A DNA stretch of 64,000 nt. It comes from Symsagittifera roscoffensis (lineage: Eukaryota; Xenacoelomorpha; Acoela; Convolutidae). Numbering within the stretch: position 1 is the stretch's first letter; the number at the start of each line of letters is the position of its first letter. Below are positions 21,409 through 31,254 of this stretch, one piece after another. The stretch spans positions 78,472,512 to 78,536,511 of the forward strand of contig NC_087064.1 of the NCBI RefSeq assembly GCF_963678635.1, written 5' to 3'. The position numbers and the translations under genes are program-made. The notes under the pieces are model-generated. The model was given only the letters and a program-made list of their open reading frames with translations. It did no database searches and was not told where the DNA came from.

Positions 21409-21796
21409 AAGTAACTTAACGGATTGTTCCGACCCTGTTTTTAACGGCGTTCATGTATTTTGGGTATTTTGAGACCTAAGTATGGGAACGTTCTTATTTT
21501 CTAGAGTGGGGGGATATTTTGGTAGTAGCCTTTAAGCTGTAACGGGTTGTAGTCTCATGTCGGAAGCGAACCGAATTGGCTCTGACCGTTCTTGAGGTAG
21601 AAAAACACAAGAGATAGTGTCCCTGACTCTTGAGCCAATGGTTATAGGGCCTATTTTTCTTAAGCCTCATATGTGACTGAAGTAGGCGACTGTTACAATT
21701 CCAAAAGTTTCCAACCCGTCGCACTACTTTCTCCACTTACTAAGGTTGTCGCAAGGCTGCTGCTAAATGAGTTGTTTTGATTTCCGCTAAGCAGAA

Positions 21797-21978
21797 CACC
21801 AACATGGCTTCAGAGACGAACAATCAACTACAACAGCTCTAAATATTATAACTAACAACATCAAGATAGATACAATCAGAGCATGTGATTGTTCTCTTTT
21901 AATAGCCCTAGTACTCACCTTCGCCTTTGATACGGTTGACATAACGTACTACTACTCAAGCATTGTAACATACGCCTA
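21797..21978 (+). pseudogene. LINE reverse transcriptase remnant
   Basis: About 60 codons read HQHGFRDEQSTTTALNII, then a CDCSLLIAL segment and FAFDTVDI, which are the consecutive RT motifs QHGFR...STxTAL and (K/T)AFDTVD of non-LTR retrotransposons. The frame is closed upstream at 21788 and ends at about 21978; the rest is not recognisable. It flanks element A on the right, so A probably inserted into or next to old LINE sequence. Confidence 0.7.
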
Positions 21979-22614
21979 AAGACCACATTGTGACGGAGCG
22001 TAGAAAAAGCACCTATTGACGACTGGCCGGCGTCAGTTACCAAAATTCTCTTCGTTTATCACTGTCTCGACCTAGCCAGTTGATTTTCTGCTCTGCTTAG
22101 GGCTAAGTAAAAGTAACCAGTTTTAGGCCATCAGTCAAACCACTTTTGATCAGCTTCCGTTTGCATGCGAAGATAATCCCATAGCTGGATCTCGGATCCC
22201 CAGACTGCATGACTACCATTGAAAACACGGCTCGAATATCCTATTTTACTTTATTTTTAATGACAGTTATATGCTAATTCCATTGGAGATGGAATGACCC
22301 TTCCCTCTTCCTAGCTACTCATGCTCCGAAATAACAAACAATATTGGGGTTAATTCAATCGTTCAGGGCATTAAAGCAATTTCAAAATCAGGTTATTAAA
22401 GTCTCTCAAAATAAAACAGTCTGTGGGAGCCGGGCCTCCAATTCCGTGCTCTTCCACAGATAACTTTGTTATTTCTCCATTTTCGTGGTACGGTAGGGTA
22501 CTGATCCTTCCGGCTCTCCCTTTGAAGCCTCCTCTCTTGTTTTTGTTTTCCGCTATACGTCTTATTGTGCGCGATCGTCACAGTAGGAGACTTCGTATTT
22601 TCTTCCGTTTTTTC
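21979..22614 (+). other. Unassigned sequence between LINE remnant and element R
   Basis: I see no gene, repeat or element end here. A short open frame on the minus strand (22396-22581) has no recognisable feature. This stretch is the only part of the window that could be ordinary host DNA. Confidence 0.4.
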
Positions 22615-22615
22615 T

Positions 22616-24641
22616 ATAGTACTCGTGTTCTTCCATCTGGCTCATGTCCTCCTCATCTGGTGCGTATCCCAGACTCTTCATGCACTGCTTGTATGTTGTG
22701 CAATCCGCCACGTGATGATCAGCTGACCCGCAGTTCGCGCATGATCTACGTTTGTCCATGTCATCTCTAGACTTGTACCATGACGACCTTTGTGGTTGGT
22801 TCCCCCCTTGCATATTCCTGTTATCTAAATATTAGTATTTCCTGGGTTTCATTAGCATGTACTCTCTCGACTTCTGTCTCATCTCTTCTGGAGTCGGTGC
22901 ACTATCTTTCGAAAATGTATAGTATGTTGCTTACATTGTTCTCAAGTCGTCACTCTTTACCCCATCAATGAACTTTGAGGCGATGCTAAAGTTTCTTCTG
23001 TTTGTCGACTCTTCAGGGTCACTCCTTCGTCTCAAGCTCTCAAGATCATCTAGGAACCTATCTATTGATTCATCGTCCCTTTGTCTTCTCTTTTCAAATC
23101 GCATCATCGCTTGATGACCCTTCCTGCCTGACCCGAATCGATTCAACAATATCTCGAAGATTTTATCCGCAGTGTCGCGTTCCTCTTCCTTCTTCGCAAC
23201 CACGCATTTCAACGCCGTGCCTTCTAAGTTGCTGAGTATCGCTGTGCATGCTTGCCTCTCATCGTTCAAGTTGTCTTGTTCCAAGTAAATCTCATGACTT
23301 CTACCCAAGTATCAATGCATCCATCTGAATCATCCTTGAATTCTTTCGGTTTTTTGAAAGTTTTCCTGGATTTGTTGCTTCCTCTGCCACTCGAGTCGGT
23401 GTTCCTCGTGGCGAAGGCTTCTAGTGTTCTGTTCATCATTTCCCAGAGGCTTGCCCACGTCATGACATCCGGTCCCACGTTATTGTGAGTCGTGGAATCC
23501 CCTGGACCACTCGTCGTATTTGCTGTTCCACTTTTCATAATCGCTTTGCCCCCCCCCCCCCCCGGTGCTGTACTCGCGGCATCCCGGGGTAATGGAAACG
23601 TTGTTGATTGCCGTTTGTTCCGCTGTGGTTCTACGAAGTCAACTCTGTTGCCTTGCGTTCGTTCCGCTGCCGGCCTGACCTGTGACGTAGTGTTTCTCAA
23701 GATGGCGTCTAGTTTTGCCTGTATTGCACATGAACTCTTTTTCTGGTCCCTACTAATTGTGTCCATTCTCGTTTCCAGACTCTCCAACTGGCTGTTCACT
23801 GCGTCATACCGTTGATTCATCTCTTGCATGTCTTTTTTGATGTTCTTGCCTCGCTCTTCATCAGTGGCATCTACCTTGTCTGACATCTGCTGAAGCTTTT
23901 CCTCTGTCGCTTTCGCCAAATTGAAATAGTTGTCCAGGTACTCATGTTTGTTGTATCTTAATTCTTTCTTTATTACCTCTCTATCCTCCTCGCTGTGCTT
24001 TAGTCTCTTCTCGATCTGATCTAGCTTCGCCATCAGATCGCCCAGATCGAGAGAAGTTGTTGTTTCATGGTCAGCTGTTGCCCTGTTGTTGGCTGCTGCT
24101 CCCGGTCTGACCTGGTCCTCGTTTTGGTCGGTGTCTGTCGTTTTCGTGGAAACCGTTCCGAATGTTTTGCTTTCTCGGCTTTCGGTTCCTCCGTCACTAT
24201 GTCTCTCGATTTCATCCCAACCATCATTGCCAACATTTCAGTAAATGACGTCCTTTTTGCTGGAGACTCGTCCGTTACCGTTTCTGGCGTGTTGCCGGTT
24301 GTGTCTTCCACAGTGTCTGTCGGCGAGAACTCTATCGACTCTGGATTTGGTTCTTCTGCATTCGGCATCGGTGTTGACTCCGTCGTCTTCTTCTCCACCT
24401 CATCCACACTCTGGTCTGGTGTTTCTAGGTCAATCTCGTTGGCGGGTTCCGCTTGTTTCCCTTCCGCGCCCTCTTTTGTTTTGTTCTCTCTATTACTCCT
24501 TGTGTTGACCATGCTAACTGAAAAGTTCTTCTTTGTTACCTTTGGGTCCATAGATGTCATTTTACGTAGCGACGAGTTATATTTTGTCTTTGATTCTGTG
24601 GATCTTTTTTCAGCCACCGGTACCCCCCTGCTCCGTCTCAT
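22616..24641 (-). pseudogene. gag: gag of element R, truncated
   Basis: ATG at 24639-24641. The N-terminus (202 codons) parallels A gag closely. Frameshifts near 24033-24060 and near 23285 and stops at 22931-22933 and about 22832 break it. It retains the coiled coil, the capsid region and the first CCHC knuckle (CANCGSADHHVADC, minus strand near 22735), then runs into unrelated sequence. A run of 15 C at 23549-23563 (Gly codons on the coding strand) lies in the linker where A reads GGARA-like sequence. Where A has a TGA at 6430, R keeps Ser, which identifies the A stop as a mutation. Confidence 0.85.
23549..23563. repeat. C15 homopolymer inside R gag
   Basis: Fifteen consecutive C. Length could be unreliable from sequencing and could affect the frame of the surrounding gag. 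Confidence 0.8.
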
Positions 24642-24880
24642 AATTTTTATTTACAATTGATTCTATTTACAATATTGGTATTTACACAATCCTACTCTAA
24701 GAATAAAAAAAAATTTGGTAATGAAAAAAAAAACTACTTTCCTGGTCCTTATAAGATTTTATTAAAATTTTACTAATTCGTGATCCTAACAGTATCGCGT
24801 TCCGACTTAGCCCTATTGCTTTCGATTCAGTTCTTTCGTCCTGTCTTAAGACCCTTTAGTACCGTCACCCCACTTCTTCG

Positions 24881-25533
24881 TGCTGTCCCAAGCTTTCTCT
24901 CTACTGTCCCAAGACTATTCGGTGCTGTCCCAGTACTTCTTGTTAGTGTCCCAAGACCACTGTCCCAAGACCCTTGCCCTAAGACTACTGTCCCAAGACT
25001 ACTGTCCCAAGACCCTTGCCCTAAGACTACTGTCCCAAGACTACTGTCCCAAGACTACTGTCCCTAGACTAGTGTCCCAAGACTAGTGTCCCAAGACTAG
25101 TGTCCCAAGACTATTGTCCCAAGACTATTGTCCCAAGACTAGTGTCCCAAGACTACTGTCCCAAGACTAGTGTCCCAAGACTATTGTCCCAAGACTACTG
25201 TCCCAAGACTAGTGTCCCAAGACCACTGTCCCAAGACCACTGTCCCAAGACCACTGTCCCAAGACCACTGTCGCAAGACCACTATCCCAAGACCACTGTC
25301 CCAAGACTACTGTCCCAAGACTACTGTCCCAAAACCACTGTCCCAAGACCAGTGTCTCAAGACTGTATTGTCCCAAGGCCGTACCAAGACTGCTCTGGCC
25401 CAAGACTGTCCCAAGACTGCACTGTCCCAAGACAGTCCCAAGACTGCACTGTCCCAAGACTGTCCCAAGACTGCACTGCTCCAAGACCGTCCCCAGACTG
25501 CAACGTCCCTAGACTTCTTCGGTACTGTCCCAA
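24881..25533 (-). repeat. 14-bp minisatellite of element R leader
   Basis: About 45 units, on the plus strand near ACTGTCCCAAGACT, the reverse complement of the A repeat. Variants and unit order differ from A, and the array is a little longer, so the arrays have evolved separately. Confidence 0.92.
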
Positions 25534-26445
25534 GACTTGTCACCAAGTGTCTGGATAGTAGGATTTCCTCCGCTTCGTTTTGGGGACTCTCGAACCACAG
25601 TACCGTGTACCACCACTTGAGCTCAAGTAAAATTTCCCCAAAAACCCTATCTTAATGGCCAAAAGCTTCAAATACTGACCCCCCTGTATTTATCTCCCTT
25701 TCGTTGTTTCGGGCAATTTGAAACCCAACTTCTTCGCAGGTATCTTGTGATCACCTGTTCGTTCAAATACCAATAACAAATTCTCACCAAAACGTAAAAA
25801 TTTAAACACGAAAAATTATAAAAACAGAGAGATGAATCCATCTAAAATTCAAAGCTGACAGATGTCAACCTTTGTCCGAAAAAACGTCTGGTACCCGATT
25901 GCCACGCGTTTTCCTCCCCCCTGCTAGCGATCTTATGGGGTATCACAAAAACTGTCTCTGTCCGTTCCCCCTACCGATCCGACCAGGGTACCTACCTTAA
26001 TTCGATGTTAAATTTGGATATCCGCTCCTTATAACCGACGCGTGTAAGGATCTAATGTAACTAAATCGACGATGCCGATCAATTAGTTACTCTAATGTGT
26101 CCCCCCTTTTTACACTTTACAACCACCAACCTTTAACCTAATCAGCCCCCCTTCTAACCTCCCCCTTTTTAGCCCCCCTCTTAAGCCAAAAATTCCCTTA
26201 AGCGCGGGTGCTAAACCTCTCGAGAGAAAACCGTAGACTGTTTCCAGGCCTGCTTTAGTAAAAACATCCTCAAAACAATGGGGCTCCGCTTATCCAGTTT
26301 TACACTTATTTCCTATAATGTAATGTGGATTTTAACGATACCCGTTTGTCCAACTTGAGAACAACCCTGTGCGTCCTCCTCTTGTTGTAGCGGTCCCGTG
26401 CTGGTTGTCCCCTTGACGTGCACTGCACTTGACACCAGCACCACC

Positions 26446-26564
26446 TCCCCACTTGGCTGGTCACCTCTTCCAGTCAAGTCTCCTAGCGGTTCAGCTCAAT
26501 CCTTGTGAACCACTTTCCCAATCGGCTGGTCACCTCTTCCAGTCAAGTCTCCTAGTTGTCCAGC
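26446..26564 (-). repeat. 69-bp repeat of element R leader, about two units
   Basis: Two inverted copies of the A leader repeat, recognisable by GGCTGGTCACCTCTTCCAGT in both. Confidence 0.75.
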
Positions 26565-27033
26565 TAAGTAGCAAGCTATCTGAAAACCCTTAACAACGCC
26601 CCCCTTTTGGGCACCTTATTGAGGTTGCTAGATTAGATTGCTAGGTTGATCGAAACGATCGGTCTTATAAAACAGTATGGTTATACTATTTAATTAATAT
26701 AAAGGTCTGATCCAACTAATCTGGTGTCAAAGTCACTGTCATTTTTGTTTTATGGTTTTTGTTCCTTTTTCTATTCTTTTTTCTTGTTTTTGTTTCGCTT
26801 TTTGTCTTTTTGCTCGTGTTTTTGTCCCCCTAGTTACCCCCTTACTCGGTTAGCTAAACCTCGTTCGGAGAGCGTACCAGGAAGTTTTCTCAAGTTTTCT
26901 TGAAAAGCTATCACGGTACAACCGGAAGGTCTTACACGTTCCCGCTGAACCGTACCACCGGTACTCTGGAATTGGCATGTAGCCCGGAGTTGTGTCAAGT
27001 GGGTTCGACTCCGTAGTCATGATGACGTAAAAA

Positions 27034-27048
27034 CACTCAGGAGCGCCA
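27034..27048 (-). other. Candidate primer binding site
   Basis: On the minus strand, TGGCGCTCCTGAGTG starts 12 bases after the LTR end at 27060. Many Ty3/gypsy elements have a PBS starting TGGCGC, complementary to a tRNA 3' end. The offset from the LTR and the unmatched remainder make this tentative. Confidence 0.3.
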
Positions 27049-27059
27049 TAAAAACACTA

Positions 27060-27937
27060 TGTAACAGTCGCCTACTTCGGTCACATATGAGGTTTAAGAA
27101 AAATAGGCCCTATAACCATTGGCTCAAGAGTCAGGGACACTATCTCTTGTGTTTTTCTACCTCAAAAACGGTCGGAGCCAATTCGTTTCGCTTGCGACAT
27201 GCGACTAGAACCCGTTACGGCTTAAATGCCATTACCAAAATACCTCCCCACTCTAGAAATTAAGAACGTCCCCATACTTAGGTCTCGAAATGCCCAAAAT
27301 ACACGAACGCCGTTAAAAACAGGGTCGGAACAATCCGTTAAGTTACTTTTCATTGGACAGTGGAACTTTGATCCAATTCAGATGGATCAACCTAAACTTC
27401 GCCTTACCTCAACATACTTATCACAAAATACACTCGGGAAAATTAAATTAGGTACTTACGTAGCAGCACACTTGAGAAACAGAGTAATCAAGCTAATTAA
27501 TAACTCTAGCATGAATATAATTGAATATAACTCGAGAAGTTTTCTTACAATGAGTTCCAAACAAAGGAAATGAGTTTTAACTTGAGAATGTAGTTTTGGA
27601 TCTGAACCATTGGGAGACTTCAGTTGTCTACCTTTCCATTGAAGGTTCACTCTGGTTCAGTCGAATTTTGATTTGCTCTTGTGATTGCTCTGTCTCATAT
27701 ATTAGATAGGACAGCTCTACTCTCGTTTTCTACGACGGAAACTGCTGCGAATAGCAATTTCCCACTGTCTTTATTTGACAACTTTCCCGCAATTGCAATT
27801 CGGTTGTTCTGATTTTATATTTGATATTTTCTGTTGTCGCGACAGGCTCAACTCGAATTTTTGAAAAATTAAACTTCATCCCAAAACCACGTGTTTCGTA
27901 CTCCTCAAGGTCAAACTTCCAGATATGTCCGACTGGC
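27060..27937 (-). repeat. 5' LTR of element R (also in 3' LTR position for B-lower)
   Basis: Matches the element A 3' LTR core over its full length, with near identity from about 27395 down to 27060. It lies between the last ORF of B-lower (ends 28047) and the R leader, all on the minus strand. It could therefore be R's own 5' LTR, the 3' LTR of B-lower, or one LTR shared after recombination. The start near 27937 may be truncated. Confidence 0.7.
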
Positions 27938-28046
27938 ACAAAAGTTTAATTAATCAATCTTGGTTGATTGATTCAAATTCTTACACACAATGACGATAAA
28001 GTTTTCTTGTCTTCAAAGACTTCAATCTTCGGACATATCTTCGTCT

Positions 28047-28459
28047 TCAATCTTCACTGCATCGGTTCTTGCTCCTGTTTTTCTTCTCACAGTCTTCAGA
28101 GACTTTATGTAGCATGTCCACAGAGTTTCGGGCCGTGCCCCATTTTTCCTGCTCCAGTAACTTCTGTTTACAGCAGGGTAGTAGATCCACATTCACTTTC
28201 TGCTCTCTGTTCCAAAGAAGCTGTTGTGCAGGCACATGCTCACGTTTCGTTCTAGGTCAGCTTGTAAGACCTTTTTTTCTCTTTGATTGGTGCAATACAA
28301 CCGTGCTGTTCTCTTCACCGCTGTGGTCACAGCGTTCCTATGTGTCAGGAATGCTCTCTTATAGGCTTCCGGTCCTATGTCCAGCTGGAAAGATTGATAG
28401 GCTACCGTGTTTCGGGACATATGACGCTTCGCGCGTACATACACCCATGCCGTCATCAC
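28047..28459 (-). pseudogene. B-lower ORF2 C-terminal segment
   Basis: Two overlapping frames (28193-28459 and 28047-28235) together parallel the last ORF2 part of A: LERNVSMCLHNSFFGTESRK is the matching core, followed in the second frame by LLEQEKWGTAR-like sequence. One frameshift separates them near 28210. Confidence 0.55.
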
Positions 28460-28492
28460 CGTACGTCATCAAGGCATCAATCTTTGTCTTAC

Positions 28493-28993
28493 TCAAAATC
28501 TTTCTATCTCTTTTGATATTCTCAGAACTTTGCAGGTCATTTTGAACTGATTCAGACTCTTGCTGATGCGCACTCGGCTCAATTGCTCCGGAGTTGGCAC
28601 GGCCATCTCCTGTTCAGTCGTCCCTGCATTGGCTTCCAGCCATCTTACTGCTGGCATGGCGTTGGCCACCAGTATCGTCACATTCTGGGCTCGATCAAGC
28701 AATCACATGGAGAACAACTCTTCGGCCTCCCAAACCAGTACTAGTTTTGCTCTTTTGGTGTAACAAAACGTCTGCGTCAGGCAGTGACACGGATACTCCC
28801 CAGGAGTCAGCAGGATATTTCTCCAAGTTCGATATCCCGATGCCACCAGTAGGGGCTCAATTTCCATCATCACTTGGTGCGTCTCATCTTTTTCATCTAA
28901 CGTGCGAAAATCACTCGACATTATTCCCCTGGCCTTCTTCTTCTGGAACTCACTGATGTTCCCTTCACCCCACCTTACGAAGTCTTCTCCCAC
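28493..28993 (-). pseudogene. B-lower ORF2 segment downstream of the 478-codon ORF
   Basis: A single frame with one stop at 28703-28705; about 165 codons, starting IVGEDFVRWGEGNISEF. It overlaps the stop of the 478-codon ORF in another frame, so it is most simply the continuation of ORF2 after a frameshift. B-upper lacks this part. No family recognised. Confidence 0.45.
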
Positions 28994-30429
28994 TATTTCT
29001 CGAAGCTTACTTGCCCCTCTAGCTGGAGAACTGAAGGTTCAATCACTCGTTCCTCCAGGATCACTCCTAACTGTAACTGTTGAGACGTTACTGTCTCCAT
29101 TTTTCGCACTCTTTTCACACAGAATTTGAGGATTACTGCCTGCTCATAGGCAAAGTATGAGTCTCTTGCTTCCTCGTTAACGAATGGATCATAAGCCGTT
29201 CCCGGGACACACGACACGTGTTGGAAGAACTTCCGCTTTCCTAGCGTCGCGTACTCTTTCAAACTCCGAATCCCTTCTAACAACTCTCTCGTCACAGTCA
29301 ACTCTTTGTTGGACCAGCGCCTGACCTCCTTCAATCTCCGGTAGCTATCCATATCCTTTAGTTCTTTCGTCGGGATCTGCATTGGCATGTCTTGATAGAA
29401 TTCCAACAGGGCCCTCAATAGGACTTCGTTACGCTTCATCGACCTCTGCCTGATTGACTTTACACATTCTTCTAGCACCGGAGTGGGGATACGATCCACC
29501 ACCAACTCCACAAAGCAAAGTGCGTCCTTTCTTTTTGCCCATGCTATCGCAGAACCGTCTCTGGCGATCAACACTCTCAAAGCTCCAATCAACTCTAACT
29601 GCTTCTCTCTAGCTTTCGTCTCAATGATGGCTTCATACTCCCATTTTCTTATTCCGACAAGGCACCACACAAGCCTCACTTGCAAAATTGTCCTGACACA
29701 GGAGATGGCTAAGTACGCAATCACAGAAGAGGGAGTATGTATGGTTTCGTCGAAATACTTCTGCAGGGCCGCCTTCCAGGAAACTTTACTCTGAAGCTCT
29801 AAACCATTCTCATTCGCTTCCGTCGAAATCACTGTACCATGTTCCTTCCTCTTCAGGTTCGAGCCCGTTATCAACTCTTTCAGATACTCCTGCATGGCTT
29901 GCTTGTCATTCCAGGATATAAGGCGCCCTCTCGCGGATATTATTGTTTTCACCATTTCCAGGTAGCCACCAGCAGGATCGCCCATGTGAACCGATTTGGG
30001 CACTGTAAAACGACTGTACTCGTCCATGTCGAGCTGCCCTTCCAACTTCATCTTTGCCATGTTGGTACGTGACGCTTTGTAGTCGTCCAATCCGCCGGAT
30101 CCACACTGGCTAATAACCTCAATTTCCAGTCTGGTGTCAGCCAGGGTCCTCTCGTTTCTCTTGACCTTTGAAGCCGTTGAGATTAATCCCGCCAGCAAAA
30201 TTGGTGGCACTTGGTTCTCCTTTTCCCTGCCGCCTTTCGCGACACCGTATCCTTGCCCAGCTTCGTTCGGGCGGGACACCTTCGCCAGCGATGTCACCAC
30301 CGTTGTGGCCTTTGACTTCACAACCTTGGGGTTGGTCACTTTGTCGTTCACTCTCTCCTTCAACTTTCTCACCATTGACTTGTACTTCCTCAGTCCTTTC
30401 CTGGCTCTCCTGACGGGTCGACCTCGCAT
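28993..30429 (-). CDS. Intact 478-codon ORF of unknown function (ORF2 middle part)
   Basis: ATG at 30427-30429, TAG at 28993-28995, no interruption. It has a very basic N-terminus (RGRPVRRARKGLRK), a hydrophobic segment at residues 235-260 that could span a membrane, and a charged helical second half (about 265-460). I recognise no family. Only one TAA (30439-30441) separates it from the AFLGTL segment in the same frame, so in the ancestor it was probably internal to ORF2 and the ATG may not be a natural start. B-upper carries the C-terminal three quarters with one single-base deletion near 48876. Whether this copy is expressed cannot be told from sequence. Confidence 0.55.
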   Translation of the reverse strand: MRGRPVRRARKGLRKYKSMVRKLKERVNDKVTNPKVVKSKATTVVTSLAKVSRPNEAGQGYGVAKGGREKENQVPPILLAGLISTASKVKRNERTLADTRLEIEVISQCGSGGLDDYKASRTNMAKMKLEGQLDMDEYSRFTVPKSVHMGDPAGGYLEMVKTIISARGRLISWNDKQAMQEYLKELITGSNLKRKEHGTVISTEANENGLELQSKVSWKAALQKYFDETIHTPSSVIAYLAISCVRTILQVRLVWCLVGIRKWEYEAIIETKAREKQLELIGALRVLIARDGSAIAWAKRKDALCFVELVVDRIPTPVLEECVKSIRQRSMKRNEVLLRALLEFYQDMPMQIPTKELKDMDSYRRLKEVRRWSNKELTVTRELLEGIRSLKEYATLGKRKFFQHVSCVPGTAYDPFVNEEARDSYFAYEQAVILKFCVKRVRKMETVTSQQLQLGVILEERVIEPSVLQLEGQVSFEK

Positions 30430-30438
30430 AATCGGATT

Positions 30439-31027
30439 TTATTCGGCACTTTCTTTCGTGACTGACTCGGTCAGACCGCCAGATTCAGTGGACTCCACCA
30501 TTTTCTCTATTACTTCTCGCATGATGGGGTGGTTCAAACCCACTCTCATCACTAACTGGGTTCCGTATCTCCAGATTATGCTCCACGTAATTTCCATGAA
30601 TGCTACACGCATCCAAGCCTCGCAGGTTTTTCTCTCCAGCTCGCTCTGGTACCGTTCCCAATCTTCTTCTGGCAACGTGCCCAGGAACGCCACTCGAGGG
30701 GATTAACGGAGGAGCTTGGACTCGCCTTTCCTCTGATATGCTTTAACCAGGGACATAGACTCCACGGGTGACAGACTAGCTGGTGTCTCCTTAGTGGGAG
30801 AGATAAATGAGCGTCTTATCGCCTCCAACCGTATGTCTGGGAACACGTGCACCACTGTAGGCCACATGCACGTGCACCACATACACCACAGGTACAAATT
30901 CTCTCAATCCGAAGATCAGAGCGAGTGGATCGACCCGCATCATTAGGGCCAAGTCGGTCAACAGGGGTATTCCCCTACACCTCTTCACTTCACTTTTACT
31001 GGAGACTGGCTTATCGTCTCCGGTCAA
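30439..31027 (-). pseudogene. B-lower ORF2: LLTDL and AFLGTL segments
   Basis: The frame from 31027 reads IPLLTDLALMMRVDP, parallel to A part 2. It shifts near 30880 into the frame VFPDIRLEAIRRSF, which has a stop near 30706 and runs on into VAFLGTLPEEDWERYQSELE, parallel to A part 4. The A part 3 region appears to be missing between them. These segments link the ORF2 parts of A and B in the same order. Confidence 0.55.
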
Positions 31028-31254
31028 ATTTTCTGTTCTGCTGTAAAAAGTACTGAAGGATCAAAGTCCTCCAGTCCTTTAGTATTTGATAAGATGCTGT
31101 CTCCATCTGAGCATCAAACTGACTCTTCGGTCCCTGCAGCTGTTCGAGGTAGCAGCACGAACAGTTTACCCAGGCTACCATAGGTCATCGCAATCAGTGT
31201 CAGCAGACCATCCAGTCGGAGATCGGTTTATTCTTGTGTAAAAAGCACCAGGGG
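31028..31254 (-). pseudogene. B-lower ORF2 linker between SGNH-like domain and LLTDL segment
   Basis: Translates in parts as LLTLIAMTYGSLGKLFVLL, with a stop near 31255. The same stretch is present in B-upper at 49603-49840. Confidence 0.4.

Larger units (their letters stand above)
676..21697 (+). mobile_element. Element A: giant Ty3/gypsy-type LTR retrotransposon, 5' end displaced by a LINE
   Basis: Gene order is leader, gag, zinc knuckles, protease, RT, RNase H, integrase, GPY/F module, macro-like domain, then a second long ORF and a 3' LTR. Protease-RT-RNase H-integrase order is diagnostic for Ty3/gypsy elements. The left end is defined by comparison with inverted element R: similarity begins at 676, where R still has about 360 bp of leader and an LTR further upstream, so the A 5' LTR must lie left of the LINE or be lost. 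The right end is the shared LTR 3' terminus (TGTTACA at 21691-21697). About 21 kb is large for this superfamily. Both ORFs are broken, so the copy is inactive. Confidence 0.85.
20418..21697 (+). repeat. 3' LTR of element A (5' boundary uncertain)
   Basis: Positions 20805-21697 match 27937-27060 on the opposite strand, where the sequence stands in front of the element R leader, that is, in the position of a 5' LTR. A sequence found at the 3' end of one copy and the 5' end of another copy is the signature of an LTR. The match ends sharply at TGTTACA (21691-21697), a proper LTR terminus in CA. The last 330 bases are nearly identical; the first part is more diverged. The start between 20418 and 20805 is not shown by the comparison. 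Confidence 0.72.
22615..27937 (-). mobile_element. Element R: inverted 5' fragment of the element A family
   Basis: Read on the minus strand the order is LTR (27937-27060), leader (27059-24645) with about two 69-bp units and the 14-bp minisatellite, then gag. Similarity to A ends at about 22615, inside gag just after the first zinc knuckle (EEHE(F/Y)Y), so all of pol and ORF2 are missing. There is no sign of the 2317-bp duplication. Confidence 0.85.

Noticed and set aside
22396-22581. Small minus-strand ORF next to element R
   Set aside because: No recognisable motif or conserved partner; the length is within chance.
24881-25533. CRISPR-like appearance of regularly repeated short words
   Set aside because: The 14-bp units are contiguous with no unique spacers, and the setting is a eukaryotic retroelement.
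26960-27012. tRNA-like B box (GGTTCGACTCC at 27002-27012)
   Set aside because: The T stem does not pair, no A box lies at a proper distance, and no cloverleaf can be drawn. Possible chance match in the leader.
30191-30851. The 661 bases missing from B-upper as a spliced intron
   Set aside because: The ends are TGCAC and TGGC on the coding strand, not GT-AG, and the segment itself is coding in B-lower and conserved in A.
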